Positions 1-8,242 of a DNA stretch of 32,951 nt are shown here, piece by piece. The notes under the pieces are model-generated. The model had not been told where the DNA came from. It saw only the letters and a list, made by a program, of their open reading frames with translations, and made no database searches. The position numbers and the translations under genes are program-made. Numbering within the stretch: position 1 is the first letter of the stretch; every line of letters starts with the position of its first letter. The DNA comes from Myxococcales bacterium (lineage in GTDB: Bacteria > Myxococcota > Polyangia > Polyangiales > Polyangiaceae): assembly GCA_003151595.1 (NCBI GenBank), contig PLXW01000078.1, positions 1 through 32,951 of the forward strand, read 5' to 3'.

Positions 1-923
1 GCGGCGTGATGCAGCACATCGAGGAGGCCGGCATCCACAGCGGCGACTCGTCGAGCGTGCTGCCGCCGTACTCGCTGTCGGCCGAGATCGTCCTCTCGAT
101 CGAAGAGCAGACGCGCATGCTGGCGCTGGAGCTCGGCGTCGTGGGGCTCATGAACGTGCAGTTCGCCGTCAAAGGCGGCGACATCTACATCCTGGAAGTG
201 AACCCGCGCGCGAGTCGCACGGTGCCGTTCGTGTCGAAGGCGACGGGGCGCGCGCTGGCGAAGATCGCCGCGCAGGTGATGGTGGGCAAGACGCTCGACG
301 AGCTAGGCGTCGACGACTTCGCGACGCCGCGGCACACGTCGGTCAAGGAGAGCGTCTTCCCGTTCGCGAAGTTCCCGGGCGCCGACACGATCCTCGGGCC
401 CGAGATGCGATCGACCGGCGAGGTCATGGGGATCGCCGAGACGTTCGCGCGGAGCTTTCACAAGAGCATGCTGGCCACGGGCGTCGACGTCGGGCCGCCG
501 GAGCGCGGGAGCACGCGGAGGAAGGTGTTCATCAGCGTGCGCGATCAGGACAAGCCGGTGGCGTGCTTGATCGCGCGGCGCATGCGGGCGATGGGCTTCG
601 AGATCATCGCCACGCGCGGAACGGCGGCGGCGCTCCAGCGATCGCGCATCCCGTCGGAGGTCATCAACAAGGTGAACGAGGGGACGCCGCACGTCGTCGA
701 TGCGCTCCGGAGCGGGACGATCGCGATCGTGATCAACACGACCATCGGCGCCAAGGAAGTTCGCGACAGCTTCTCGCTCCGCAGGCAGACGCTGCTCCTG
801 AACATCCCGTACTTCACGACGATCGCGGCGGCCGTGGCGGCGTGCGACGCGATCGAAGCGCAGCGCGGAGGCGAAGGGGTGCGCGTCAAATCGCTCCAGG
901 AGTGGAACGCCGAGGCGAATTAG
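1..923 (+). CDS. carB: Carbamoyl-phosphate synthase large subunit, C-terminal part (5' end outside window)
   Basis: This is the last ~307 residues of the ~1,070-residue large subunit; the frame is open from base 3 and stops at TAG 921-923. The enzyme makes carbamoyl phosphate from bicarbonate, ATP and glutamine-derived ammonia for arginine and pyrimidine synthesis in the cytoplasm. What is seen: the end of the second ATP-grasp domain, with the family-typical HIEEAGIHSGDS stretch and the metal/ATP-binding motif EVNPRASRTVPFVSK near base 200. After it comes the C-terminal MGS-like allosteric domain from about base 520 (KVFISVRDQDK, then NTTIG near 735), where UMP and ornithine effectors bind in characterised homologues. 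The similarity is unmistakable over the whole fragment. The following gene begins about 35 bases later and is probably unrelated in function. No terminator is visible in the gap. Confidence 0.97.
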   Translation, partial: GVMQHIEEAGIHSGDSSSVLPPYSLSAEIVLSIEEQTRMLALELGVVGLMNVQFAVKGGDIYILEVNPRASRTVPFVSKATGRALAKIAAQVMVGKTLDELGVDDFATPRHTSVKESVFPFAKFPGADTILGPEMRSTGEVMGIAETFARSFHKSMLATGVDVGPPERGSTRRKVFISVRDQDKPVACLIARRMRAMGFEIIATRGTAAALQRSRIPSEVINKVNEGTPHVVDALRSGTIAIVINTTIGAKEVRDSFSLRRQTLLLNIPYFTTIAAAVAACDAIEAQRGGEGVRVKSLQEWNAEAN

Positions 924-944
924 CTCGTGGGGCGGCGGCGGCGC

Positions 945-950
945 TAAGAT
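945..950 (+). promoter_or_regulatory. Candidate -10 hexamer TAAGAT close to a start codon
   Basis: TAAGAT ends 8 nt before ATG 959 and 2 nt before ATG 953. There is no Shine-Dalgarno between it and either ATG. It fits the TANNNT spacing seen at leaderless genes and favours ATG 959. No convincing -35 box is visible. Confidence 0.35.
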
Positions 951-958
951 CAATGGCC

Positions 959-1435
959 ATGCGTCCGAAGAAGTACCCGCTGGAGCCGCTGGCGAAGCTG
1001 CGCGCCAAGCAGGTCGACGACGCGACGCTGACCCTGGCGAAGGCCGTGCGGGCGCGGGAAGAGGCCGAGCGGGTGGAGCGTTCGAATCGCAAGGTCCGCG
1101 ACGACGCGGAGGCGAAGGCGAAGGCGGCGCGCGAAGCCGAGCGCGCGGCGCTGGAGCGTGGAGAGCTGCGCGCGGGGGACTTGATGCGCGGAAATGCGTG
1201 GGGCTCGCGCGTGACCGATGAGCACGCCGAGCTCGAGAAGCGGGTGGTGAACGCCGCGAACCGCGCCCAGACCGCGCGTGGCGCCGAGGACGAAGCGCGC
1301 GGCGGCGTGACGAGCGCCAAGGCCGAGGAGGAAGTGGTCGATCGCGATCGAGGGCGCTGGGAGACCGGCGAACGGAAACGCGCCGACGCGAAGGAAGAGG
1401 AAGAGGCGAGCGAGACGTGGAGAAAGCCGACGTGA
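959..1435 (+). CDS. FliJ/SctO-like coiled-coil protein
   Basis: A 158-residue highly charged protein, almost all Arg, Lys, Glu and Ala in heptad-like spacing, so a long alpha-helical coiled coil is predicted. The N-terminus (YPLEPLAKLRAKQVDDA) resembles the start of FliJ and type III secretion SctO proteins, which form the central stalk of the export ATPase; the Trp-containing, Glu/Arg-rich C-terminus (RGRWETGERKR) also fits. Family assignment is by pattern only, because coiled coils mimic one another. ATG 953 would add two residues; 959 is chosen because of the TAAGAT hexamer 8 nt upstream. The stop TGA (1433-1435) overlaps the GTG start of the transglycosylase, so the two are probably translationally coupled. 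No flagellar or type III secretion genes are nearby, which is odd if the FliJ reading is right. Confidence 0.6.
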   Translation: MRPKKYPLEPLAKLRAKQVDDATLTLAKAVRAREEAERVERSNRKVRDDAEAKAKAAREAERAALERGELRAGDLMRGNAWGSRVTDEHAELEKRVVNAANRAQTARGAEDEARGGVTSAKAEEEVVDRDRGRWETGERKRADAKEEEEASETWRKPT

Positions 1436-3792
1436 CGCGAGCGATACCAGCGATGCGAGCGCTTCGCGCGATGGCCGCGATCGGGCTCGCCGGCTCGTGC
1501 GGCGGAGAGGCCATCGTGCACCCGCCTGCGGTGAGTGCGCCGATGGCGCAAGTGAAGGACGTGGCGCAGAAGCATCGCGCGACCGAGCCGCTCGTGCTCG
1601 AGGTCACGCTCGACGATCCGCGGTTCGCGGCGGTGAACGAGCGACTGCGTGCGCACGACGCGCCGGGAGCCGCGAAGGCCTTCGAAGACGCGCGGGTCGC
1701 GGCGAGCACCGGCGCGGACGCGTCGCAGACGTGCGCCATCGACTTCGTCGCGGGGCGATTGCACCGCGACGCCGGTGAGGACGCCGAGGCGGCGCGCGCG
1801 TTCGATCGGATCGCGCCCGACTGCGCGCTCGCGCCTTACGCGGCGCTGTACTCGTCGCAAGCCGACGCGCGGCTCGGACGGATCGACGACGCCATCGTGC
1901 GCGCCAAGCAGGTGCCGAGCGACGTGGCCATCGCGCCGGACGCGCGGCTCGCCGAGGCGGAAGCGCGGGCGGCGAAGGGAGACCGCGCAGGAGCGCTGGC
2001 GATCTGGCGGGCGCACATCGCAGCGAGCGCGCACGGCGCGCGCTGGGTCGACACGTCGGTGAAGATCGCGAACGCCCTGCTCGACGGCATCGACGGCGAT
2101 CCCATGACTCACGCGCGCGAAGCGCTCGATCTGGCGACGCGCGTCGTCGTCGAAGCACCGAAGCTGGCCGACGTGGCGGGAGCGCAAGCGGCGCGCGATC
2201 GGGCGATCGCCGTGATGCGTGCCGGCGATCCGAAGATGGACGACGCGCTCTCGCCGGCGGACCGCGCGCGACGCGCCCAGGCGTGGCTCGACGCCGGAGA
2301 TCCGACGCGCGCGATCACCGAGGCGACCTCGCTCGTCGCGCTCGCTCCGTGTCAGGAGTCGTGTCGCGCGGCGATCGTTCGCGCGCAGGCGACGGCCAAG
2401 GTGCGCGGCGCGACCGCCGACGCCTATGCCGACGCGATCGCCCGCTGCGCGGGAGACGACTCGCTGGTGACTGCGCTCTTTGCGGGCGCCAAGGCCTGCC
2501 TCACGGCGAAGCGAACCGACGAGGCGCTGGCGCACTTTGCGGAGCTCGAAGCGGTCTTCCCGAAGCATCGTCTGGCGGACGACGCGCGGCTGAAGGAGGC
2601 GTTGATCGCGCAGCAAGCGGGCGACGAGGCGCGCGCCGAGACGCTCTTCGCGTCGCTCGACGACGACTACCCCGAAGGGGACATGCGCGGCGAAGCGCTG
2701 TTCCGGCTCGCGCTGGCGAAGATGACGCGCGGCGACTGGAGCGGGGCGATGGCGCCGCTCGATCGGATCGTGGCCATCGAACCGGACGATCGGCGGAGCC
2801 TCACCGCCGGGCGCGCGGCGTACTTTCGCGCGCGCGCCTCGGCCATGACGGGCGACACGGCCGACGCGACGGCGCGGTACGAAGCGGTGATCGCGAAGGG
2901 GCCGCTCGGCTACGCGATGGTGCAGGCGTACGGACGGCTCGCGGCGATCGATCCGACGCGCGCCCGCCGCGCGATCGACGAGGCCGTCGCGCGCGAAGGG
3001 ACCGCCCCGGCCGCGCTCGTCACGGCGGATCACGATGAGCTCCACTCGCCGTCGTTCGATCGCGGGCGAGCGCTCCTCGAGGTCGGCGAGGTAGATTCCG
3101 CGCGCCGCGAGATGGCGCGCGCCGTCACCGACACGACGGACCCCGAGGTGCTCTGGGCCATCGCGCACCTCTACGAGCTCGCCGGAGCGCCCGACGTCGC
3201 CGAGTCGGTCATCGGCACCGCGCGCCTCGGCGAGTACCTCGCGCACTGGCCCGCGTCGTCGTGGCGCGCGCGGTGGGAAGTGGCGTACCCGCGTCCGTTC
3301 GGCGATCTCGTCGAGCGCGCGAGCGCGACCAGCAAGATCCCCACGGCGCTCACGTGGGCGATCATGCGGCAGGAGTCGGCCTTCGTGGCCGACGCGCGGA
3401 GTCCGTCGGACGCGTACGGGCTCATGCAGATCATCGTGCCGACCGCGCGCGGCCTCATCCGCGGCACGACGTTCGGCGCCGATCCCGACTCGCTCACGCG
3501 CCCCGAGGTGTCCATCACGCTCGGCGCCAAGCTGCTCGGCCAGCTCCGCGCCTCGTATCCCGACAACCGCGCGCTGGCGATCGCGGCGTACAACGGTGGA
3601 GGCGGCGCGGTCGGTCGCTGGCTCACGGCGCGCGCGCGCGAAGATTTCGATCTGTGGGTGGAAGAGATTCCGTTCGACGAGACGCGCGGCTACATCAAGC
3701 GGGTGCTCTCCAACGAAGCGGCCTACGCCTTCCTGTACGCGCCCGAGTCGCTCGACGAGGTGCTGTCGCTCCCGGCCAAGGTGACGAGGTGA
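1432..3792 (+). CDS. Lytic transglycosylase (Slt-type, GH23) lipoprotein with TPR-like region
   Basis: Predicted periplasmic, membrane-anchored murein lytic transglycosylase, cleaving MurNAc-GlcNAc bonds with 1,6-anhydro product formation. Residues 1-23 are a basic then hydrophobic leader ending in LAGSC, so Cys23 is the likely lipidation site. Residues ~40-600 are Ala-rich helical repeats resembling the TPR/superhelical part of Slt70. The C-terminal ~170 residues are the catalytic SLT domain: catalytic Glu648 in RQESAF, GLMQI at 663-667, AYNGG at 719-723, and ETRGY with Glu750 and Tyr754. All motifs are intact. GTG 1432 is chosen over GTG 1417 because GGAGA (1419-1423) sits 8 nt upstream and because it gives a GTGA overlap with the preceding stop. 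The AddB-like gene starts 4 nt after the stop, so an operon is likely. Confidence 0.9.
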   Translation: MTRAIPAMRALRAMAAIGLAGSCGGEAIVHPPAVSAPMAQVKDVAQKHRATEPLVLEVTLDDPRFAAVNERLRAHDAPGAAKAFEDARVAASTGADASQTCAIDFVAGRLHRDAGEDAEAARAFDRIAPDCALAPYAALYSSQADARLGRIDDAIVRAKQVPSDVAIAPDARLAEAEARAAKGDRAGALAIWRAHIAASAHGARWVDTSVKIANALLDGIDGDPMTHAREALDLATRVVVEAPKLADVAGAQAARDRAIAVMRAGDPKMDDALSPADRARRAQAWLDAGDPTRAITEATSLVALAPCQESCRAAIVRAQATAKVRGATADAYADAIARCAGDDSLVTALFAGAKACLTAKRTDEALAHFAELEAVFPKHRLADDARLKEALIAQQAGDEARAETLFASLDDDYPEGDMRGEALFRLALAKMTRGDWSGAMAPLDRIVAIEPDDRRSLTAGRAAYFRARASAMTGDTADATARYEAVIAKGPLGYAMVQAYGRLAAIDPTRARRAIDEAVAREGTAPAALVTADHDELHSPSFDRGRALLEVGEVDSARREMARAVTDTTDPEVLWAIAHLYELAGAPDVAESVIGTARLGEYLAHWPASSWRARWEVAYPRPFGDLVERASATSKIPTALTWAIMRQESAFVADARSPSDAYGLMQIIVPTARGLIRGTTFGADPDSLTRPEVSITLGAKLLGQLRASYPDNRALAIAAYNGGGGAVGRWLTARAREDFDLWVEEIPFDETRGYIKRVLSNEAAYAFLYAPESLDEVLSLPAKVTR

Positions 3793-3796
3793 CGGC

Positions 3797-6700
3797 GTGA
3801 GCGGCGCCCGGGGCGCGCGTGACACGCGCGACAAGGGCACGCTGCTCGTCGTCGCCAGCGAACGTCACGTCGAGAGGTGGACGCGCGACGGCGGCATGGT
3901 GGAGACGCGCGCGCGGTTGCGGGCGCGCCTCTTCGACTTGCTGGTCGACGATCGCGTGGCGGCGACGGCGATCGAGACGCGGCTGGCGCTGGCGGAGACG
4001 CTGGCCGCGGCGACGCGCGATCGGCTGCTGGCGCCGATGGCGCGCGAAGGGGGCGACGCCTGGGAGCGGACGGTCGATGCCATCGACGCAGCGATCGGGT
4101 CGCTGCGGAGCGCGGGGACGCACGAGGAGTCGCTGGCGCGCGTCGCGCGGGACAACCGCGGCGCGGCCGGGCTTCGCGCGCGGATGCTCCTCGATGCGAT
4201 GCGCGCGCTCGACGCCGCGCTGGACGCGCGCGGCCTCGTGGATGCGCGCGCCGTCGGTGCGCGATTGGCGCGCGTGATCGCCACGCTGCCGGAGTCGCGG
4301 GTGCTGGCGGCGGTGGGCGCAGGGAGCGTCGTCGCGCGGTTCGTGCTCGACTGGGACGGCGCCGACGCGGCGTGGTGGCGGGCGCTCGACGAAGCTCTGG
4401 TGCGCGCCGGCGGGGAAGGGGCACGCGTCGAGCTGCCGTCGTTCGAGCCCAGCGAGGGGAAGCTCGATCCCTCGCGCGAGAACGGCCCGCTCGACGTGCT
4501 CAGCGAAGACGTGGCGCGCGCGCTCGATGCGCCGCCGACGCCGATCGCGATCGAGGCGAGGCTGGGCGATCTGCGACTCGCCGGCCCCCCTTCGAGCGAC
4601 GTGCGAACGCGGGTCACGCTCCGGGCCGCGAGCGACGCCGAAGGACAAGCGCGGGCGGTCGTGGATGCCGTGCGACGGGCCTTCGCGCGCGGATGCGGGA
4701 TCGAAGAGATCGCGATTGCCGTCCCGCGCTTCGACGAAGCGGCGGTGGGCGCGATCCGGCGGGCGTTCGACGAGGCGCGCATTCCTCTCTTCGATGCGCG
4801 CGGCGAAGCGCCGATCGAATCGGGGGTGGTCTCTTTCGCGATGCGCGCGCTGTCGGTCGGAGCGCGCGGGCTGTCGCGCCTCGATGTCGCGGCGCTCGCG
4901 CGGGCGCGGTACGTCGACGCACGAAAGCTCGACGTCGAGCCGGCCGCCCTCGTCGACCTGGCGAACGCGCTGGAGCGCACGCCGAGCGCGTCCGCCGGCG
5001 ATCCGCGGGCGGCGCTCGAGGCCACGGCGCGCGCGTCCGCGCTCGACGACCCTGCGCTCGCCGAGACACGCGCGTCGCTCGCGCTTCGTCTCGTGACCGT
5101 CGTGGAGCCCGCGTCGCGCTCGATGACCCGCATCGAGCACGTGGCCGCGGCGCGCGCGATCTTCCTGGGCCTCGGTATCGATCCGCTGGCGGCGCGCGCG
5201 TTCGAGCGCGCGCTGGCCTCGGATGCCGCGCCGGAAGGGGTTGCGCGCGCCGAGCTTCGCGCCGTCGCGCGCGACGCGCATGCGTGGGAGATGTTCCACG
5301 CGGCGCTGGTGGACTACGAAGCGGCCGTCGCGCGTCTGGGGATAGCGCGCGCCTTCGCGGCTCCGCACGTCTTCCGTCACGAGCTCGCGCGCGCGCTCGA
5401 CGCGCGCGCCGGCAGACCCGGTGCGGCGCGAGCGGCCGCCGTTCGCGTGGCTCCGCTCGTGGACCTCGCCGCAGAGGATCTCGCGCTGCTCGTCGTCATC
5501 GAAGCGGGCGACGGCGCGCTCCCTTCCCGCGCGGAGGGAGACTCGCTCGTCCACGACTCGCTCGCGCCCGCGCTTCGCGCCATCGATCCGGCCCATGCCC
5601 CCGCGCCGCTCGCGGTTCGTACCGCGCGGGAGCTCACGTCGCTGGCGCTCGCTGCGAGTCACGCGCGCGCGATCGTCCTCACGCGCCGCGCGCGCGACGA
5701 GGACGGCGCGGCGATCGCTCCCTCACCGGTCGTCGCGTGGCTCGAGCGCGGCGGCGTCGCGTCGGCGACGTGGCGCGCGTCTCCGCTGGACGGCCCCGCG
5801 GTGAGCGCGCGCGAAGCCCGGTTGCGACGTGTCTCGCGCGAAGACGGATCGTCGTCGGCGCGCCGCGCCCGCATCGAGCGCACGCGCGAGGCCCGCTTCG
5901 AGCACGCTGACGCTCCGCGCGATCCCATCCTCGGCGATCTCGAGTCCGACGACGCGCTCCCGCTCACCATCGCGCGCGCGCTCACCGCCGAGACCGGCGG
6001 CGGTGATCGCGCGCTGGCCGTCACCAGCCTCGAACGCTTCGCCACGTGCGCGTTCCAGGGCTTCGCGCAGCACGTGCTTCGCGCGCGGCGCGAGCGGCCT
6101 CTCCGCGAGATCCCCGACGCACGCGAGAGCGGCACGCTCATGCACCGCGCGCTCGCCGTCGCCTTCAAGGCCACCGCGCAGCTGTGGCGCCAGCGCCCTC
6201 GCGACGCCGAGCGCATTCGCGCCATCGCGCTCGAGGAGTGCGACGCCATTCTTCGCACCGAGTCGCTCGCCTCCCCGCTCCGGAGGCTCGCCTTCGCGCG
6301 CGTCCGCGACGCGGTGGCGGCGACCGTCGAGTGGAGCCTGGCGGACGAAGCATGGAACTTCGTCCGCGCCGAGCAGACCTTCGGCGATGGACGTCGCGCC
6401 AGCTGGCCGGCGCTGGTGCTCGACGACGGCGAGACGGTCCTCTCGGTGCGCGGATCGATCGATCGGGTCGACGAGGGGCACGGACGCGCAGCGGTGCGCG
6501 CCATCGACTACAAGTCGTCGAAGCGCGCGGCCGAGAGCGGCATGCGCGCCCTGGGAGACACCGCGTTCCAGGTCGCGCTCTACGCCCACGTCGCCGCCGA
6601 CGCTCTTCGCGCCGCGGAGCGCGCCGGCCTCTACCTCGCGGCTCCGCGCCCCGACGACGTCGGGCCGAAGCTGAAGAAGGACTTCGACGCCAGGTGGTCG

Positions 6701-6901
6701 ACGCTGAACGCCACGCGCGAAGGTGATGCGCTCTCGCCGATCGAAGCGAGCGCGCTCGACGTCGTTCGTCGCGTTCGCCTCGGCGGCCTCGCGCCACGCC
6801 CGTCCGACGACTCCGCGTGCGTGATGTGCGACTCCAGCGGCGCCTGCCGAAAGCCCCGCTTCGCCATCGCGCGCGAAGACGACGACGGCGGCGCCGCGTA
6901 G
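3797..6901 (+). CDS. addB: AddB-like PD-(D/E)XK exonuclease subunit with four-Cys iron-sulfur motif
   Basis: A 1,034-residue protein whose last third is a RecB-family nuclease domain: His783 in GTLMHRAL, Asp889 in GSIDRVD, Asp904-Tyr905-Lys906 in AIDYKSS, and a QVALYA motif (QxxxY) behind it. Cys751 (FATCAF) and Cys1008, Cys1011, Cys1017 (C-X2-C-X5-C) have the spacing of the [4Fe-4S] staple that stabilises the AddB nuclease. The N-terminal two-thirds looks like a degenerate helicase; no Walker A P-loop is seen at the N-terminus, unlike Bacillus AddB but as in RexB-like forms. The expected role, with the AddA-like protein at 8243, is resection of double-strand DNA ends before RecA loading. Start GTG 3797 has GAGG (3786-3789) upstream inside the previous gene's 3' end. 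A generic RecB-family nuclease is the alternative reading. Confidence 0.85.
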   Translation: MSGARGARDTRDKGTLLVVASERHVERWTRDGGMVETRARLRARLFDLLVDDRVAATAIETRLALAETLAAATRDRLLAPMAREGGDAWERTVDAIDAAIGSLRSAGTHEESLARVARDNRGAAGLRARMLLDAMRALDAALDARGLVDARAVGARLARVIATLPESRVLAAVGAGSVVARFVLDWDGADAAWWRALDEALVRAGGEGARVELPSFEPSEGKLDPSRENGPLDVLSEDVARALDAPPTPIAIEARLGDLRLAGPPSSDVRTRVTLRAASDAEGQARAVVDAVRRAFARGCGIEEIAIAVPRFDEAAVGAIRRAFDEARIPLFDARGEAPIESGVVSFAMRALSVGARGLSRLDVAALARARYVDARKLDVEPAALVDLANALERTPSASAGDPRAALEATARASALDDPALAETRASLALRLVTVVEPASRSMTRIEHVAAARAIFLGLGIDPLAARAFERALASDAAPEGVARAELRAVARDAHAWEMFHAALVDYEAAVARLGIARAFAAPHVFRHELARALDARAGRPGAARAAAVRVAPLVDLAAEDLALLVVIEAGDGALPSRAEGDSLVHDSLAPALRAIDPAHAPAPLAVRTARELTSLALAASHARAIVLTRRARDEDGAAIAPSPVVAWLERGGVASATWRASPLDGPAVSAREARLRRVSREDGSSSARRARIERTREARFEHADAPRDPILGDLESDDALPLTIARALTAETGGGDRALAVTSLERFATCAFQGFAQHVLRARRERPLREIPDARESGTLMHRALAVAFKATAQLWRQRPRDAERIRAIALEECDAILRTESLASPLRRLAFARVRDAVAATVEWSLADEAWNFVRAEQTFGDGRRASWPALVLDDGETVLSVRGSIDRVDEGHGRAAVRAIDYKSSKRAAESGMRALGDTAFQVALYAHVAADALRAAERAGLYLAAPRPDDVGPKLKKDFDARWSTLNATREGDALSPIEASALDVVRRVRLGGLAPRPSDDSACVMCDSSGACRKPRFAIAREDDDGGAA

Positions 6902-6938
6902 CGCGACACCGCCGTTGAGTTACCGAGCTAGGACAGGA

Positions 6939-8018
6939 TCAGTGCGCGTCGGTGCCTGCGTCGCCCGCCGTCGCTTCGCACTTCTCGGACCAGCGCCCGA
7001 GCCACACGCCGCGGCCGTCGCCGATGTCGTAGCCGTCGCTGTACACGCCCGTCGTGGCGCCCACGTCGACGTGCGACTCATCGGCCGCGCCCCACAGGCC
7101 GGCGTACGCGCCTTCCCCGTACTTGCCGAACGCGAGCCCCTTCGGTTCGCCCGCGAGATCGATCAGCTTCGAGAACCACACGTTCTCCGCGCGCTTCGGA
7201 GAGTAGCCCCAGATGCCGCGCGTGTAGCCGATGCGCTCGCCATCGCCGTCGCTGACGACGCCAACCATCCGACCCAAGCCCGCCTGCTTCTTGATCCAGC
7301 GGCCGTGCACGAAGCCGCGCGCGCATCCGTCCTCGGGGAAGCCGATCCATCCGAGCCCTTCGACGTCGTTCGAGAGACGCACGACGCCGCCCTCCTTCGC
7401 CGCGAGCTGCGAGAGATCGATGTCCGTCGTGAGCGCGCTCGTCGCGAAGTGCAACGTCGGCGTCGCGCCGCTCGGCACGATCACGCGAAGGAGCACGCCA
7501 TCGACGTACGGCAGCGTGTGCGACGTGAACGAGAGCGTCTGCGCGTTCGCGCGCGGGTCGATGTGATCGTTCACGTCGAACGCGATCGTGCGCTTGAGGC
7601 CGATCGCGCCCGCCGCGACGCTGATCTCGCCGGTCCAGTTCTCCACCTGCGGCGCGACGTTCGTCGGGTCCGCGTCGTGCGGCGGCGGAAGGTGACCCCA
7701 CACGAGCGCGATGCGGTACGCGCTGGCCCCCGTGAGCGCCGCGGCGGCCGCCGTCGGATCGGTCGCGTCGATCGTCGCGGCCAGCGTCGAGTCCATGGCC
7801 GGGAGCGCGGAGATCTCGGTGTCGGCGAACGCCGGCGACTCCTGCGACGTCACGTCGAGGCCGCCGTTCGTCGTATCGAGCGCCGCCGCCGTCGTCGCCA
7901 CGCCGCCCCCGCCGGACGACGTATCGACCGGCGCGAACGCGCCGCCGCCGCACGCGAGCGCGAGGATCGACGAGACGGACGCGAGCGAGAGGACCGAGAG
8001 CTTGTTTCCGAACGCCAT
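6939..8018 (-). CDS. Predicted lipoprotein of unknown function
   Basis: A 359-residue protein not recognised as a named family. The N-terminus is a typical export leader (MAFGNKLSVLSLASVSS), then LALACGGG with Cys23 as probable lipidation site, although the -3/-2 residues (Ala, Leu) are not the best lipobox. A Gly/Thr/Ser-rich linker to about residue 65 precedes a soluble part. Residues ~95-200 look beta-rich; ~220-345 carry several Gly-Trp/Gly-Arg turns (GLGWIGF, YTRGIWGYSP, GRGVWLGRWSEKC) that may be a repeated beta motif. ATG is preceded by GGAGG on the minus strand (CCTCC at 8025-8029, 6 nt away), a strong ribosome site. The gene separates the AddB-like and AddA-like genes on the opposite strand, which is unusual. 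Its leader contains a dyad element shared with radC. Confidence 0.85.
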   Translation of the reverse strand: MAFGNKLSVLSLASVSSILALACGGGAFAPVDTSSGGGGVATTAAALDTTNGGLDVTSQESPAFADTEISALPAMDSTLAATIDATDPTAAAAALTGASAYRIALVWGHLPPPHDADPTNVAPQVENWTGEISVAAGAIGLKRTIAFDVNDHIDPRANAQTLSFTSHTLPYVDGVLLRVIVPSGATPTLHFATSALTTDIDLSQLAAKEGGVVRLSNDVEGLGWIGFPEDGCARGFVHGRWIKKQAGLGRMVGVVSDGDGERIGYTRGIWGYSPKRAENVWFSKLIDLAGEPKGLAFGKYGEGAYAGLWGAADESHVDVGATTGVYSDGYDIGDGRGVWLGRWSEKCEATAGDAGTDAH

Positions 8019-8086
8019 GACTTGCCTCCGTAAGGGTTTTGGTTCCCTCGCGCTGCTGCGGGGGATTGCCTGTTGCTCCCCACCAA

Positions 8087-8137
8087 TCCACGTCGCGTGC
8101 CAGGCGTCGTGATCGCGAATTCAGCGTGAATTACGAG
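8087..8137 (-). promoter_or_regulatory. Two-part dyad element upstream of the lipoprotein gene (copy A)
   Basis: On the plus strand 8118-8132 reads AATTCA-GCG-TGAATT, a perfect 6-bp dyad with a 3-nt centre, and 8089-8099 reads CACG-N3-CGTG, a second dyad with a 3-nt centre. The blocks 8119-8137 and 8087-8102 are repeated upstream of radC (12649-12667 and 12627-12642) with 16/19 and 13/16 identities. It could control the minus-strand lipoprotein, the plus-strand AddA-like gene, or both. The binding protein is unknown. Confidence 0.5.
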
Positions 8138-8230
8138 GTTTCCGCGGGCGTCGACCGGACCCCGAGGCTCCTTTTGGAGAGTCCACCTGAACGCGCGCAG
8201 GTCCACCTTCCATGTGCCGTGGGCGGCGGG

Positions 8231-8236
8231 TAGCGT
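8231..8236 (+). promoter_or_regulatory. Candidate -10 hexamer TAGCGT for the AddA-like gene
   Basis: TAGCGT ends 6 nt before the GTG start at 8243, leaving no room for a ribosome binding site. This suggests transcription beginning at or next to the start codon. No good -35 match is seen at 16-18 nt upstream. Confidence 0.3.
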
Positions 8237-8242
8237 GCGCCG

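Noticed and set aside
886..3840. 984-residue open frame on the minus strand opposite the transglycosylase
   Set aside because: Very Arg-rich and low in complexity with no motif; the plus strand codes a clear GH23 enzyme. It is a by-product of GC-rich third positions.
3695..5662. 655-residue minus-strand frame opposite the AddB-like gene
   Set aside because: Antisense shadow, Arg-rich, no recognisable motif, and the plus-strand nuclease motifs are intact.
8087..8102. TGGCACG read as a sigma-54 -24 box (also at 12627-12642)
   Set aside because: The expected -12 TTGC element with its GC pair is absent; the position reads GTGGA in both copies. No enhancer-binding protein gene is nearby. The dyad reading explains the bases better.
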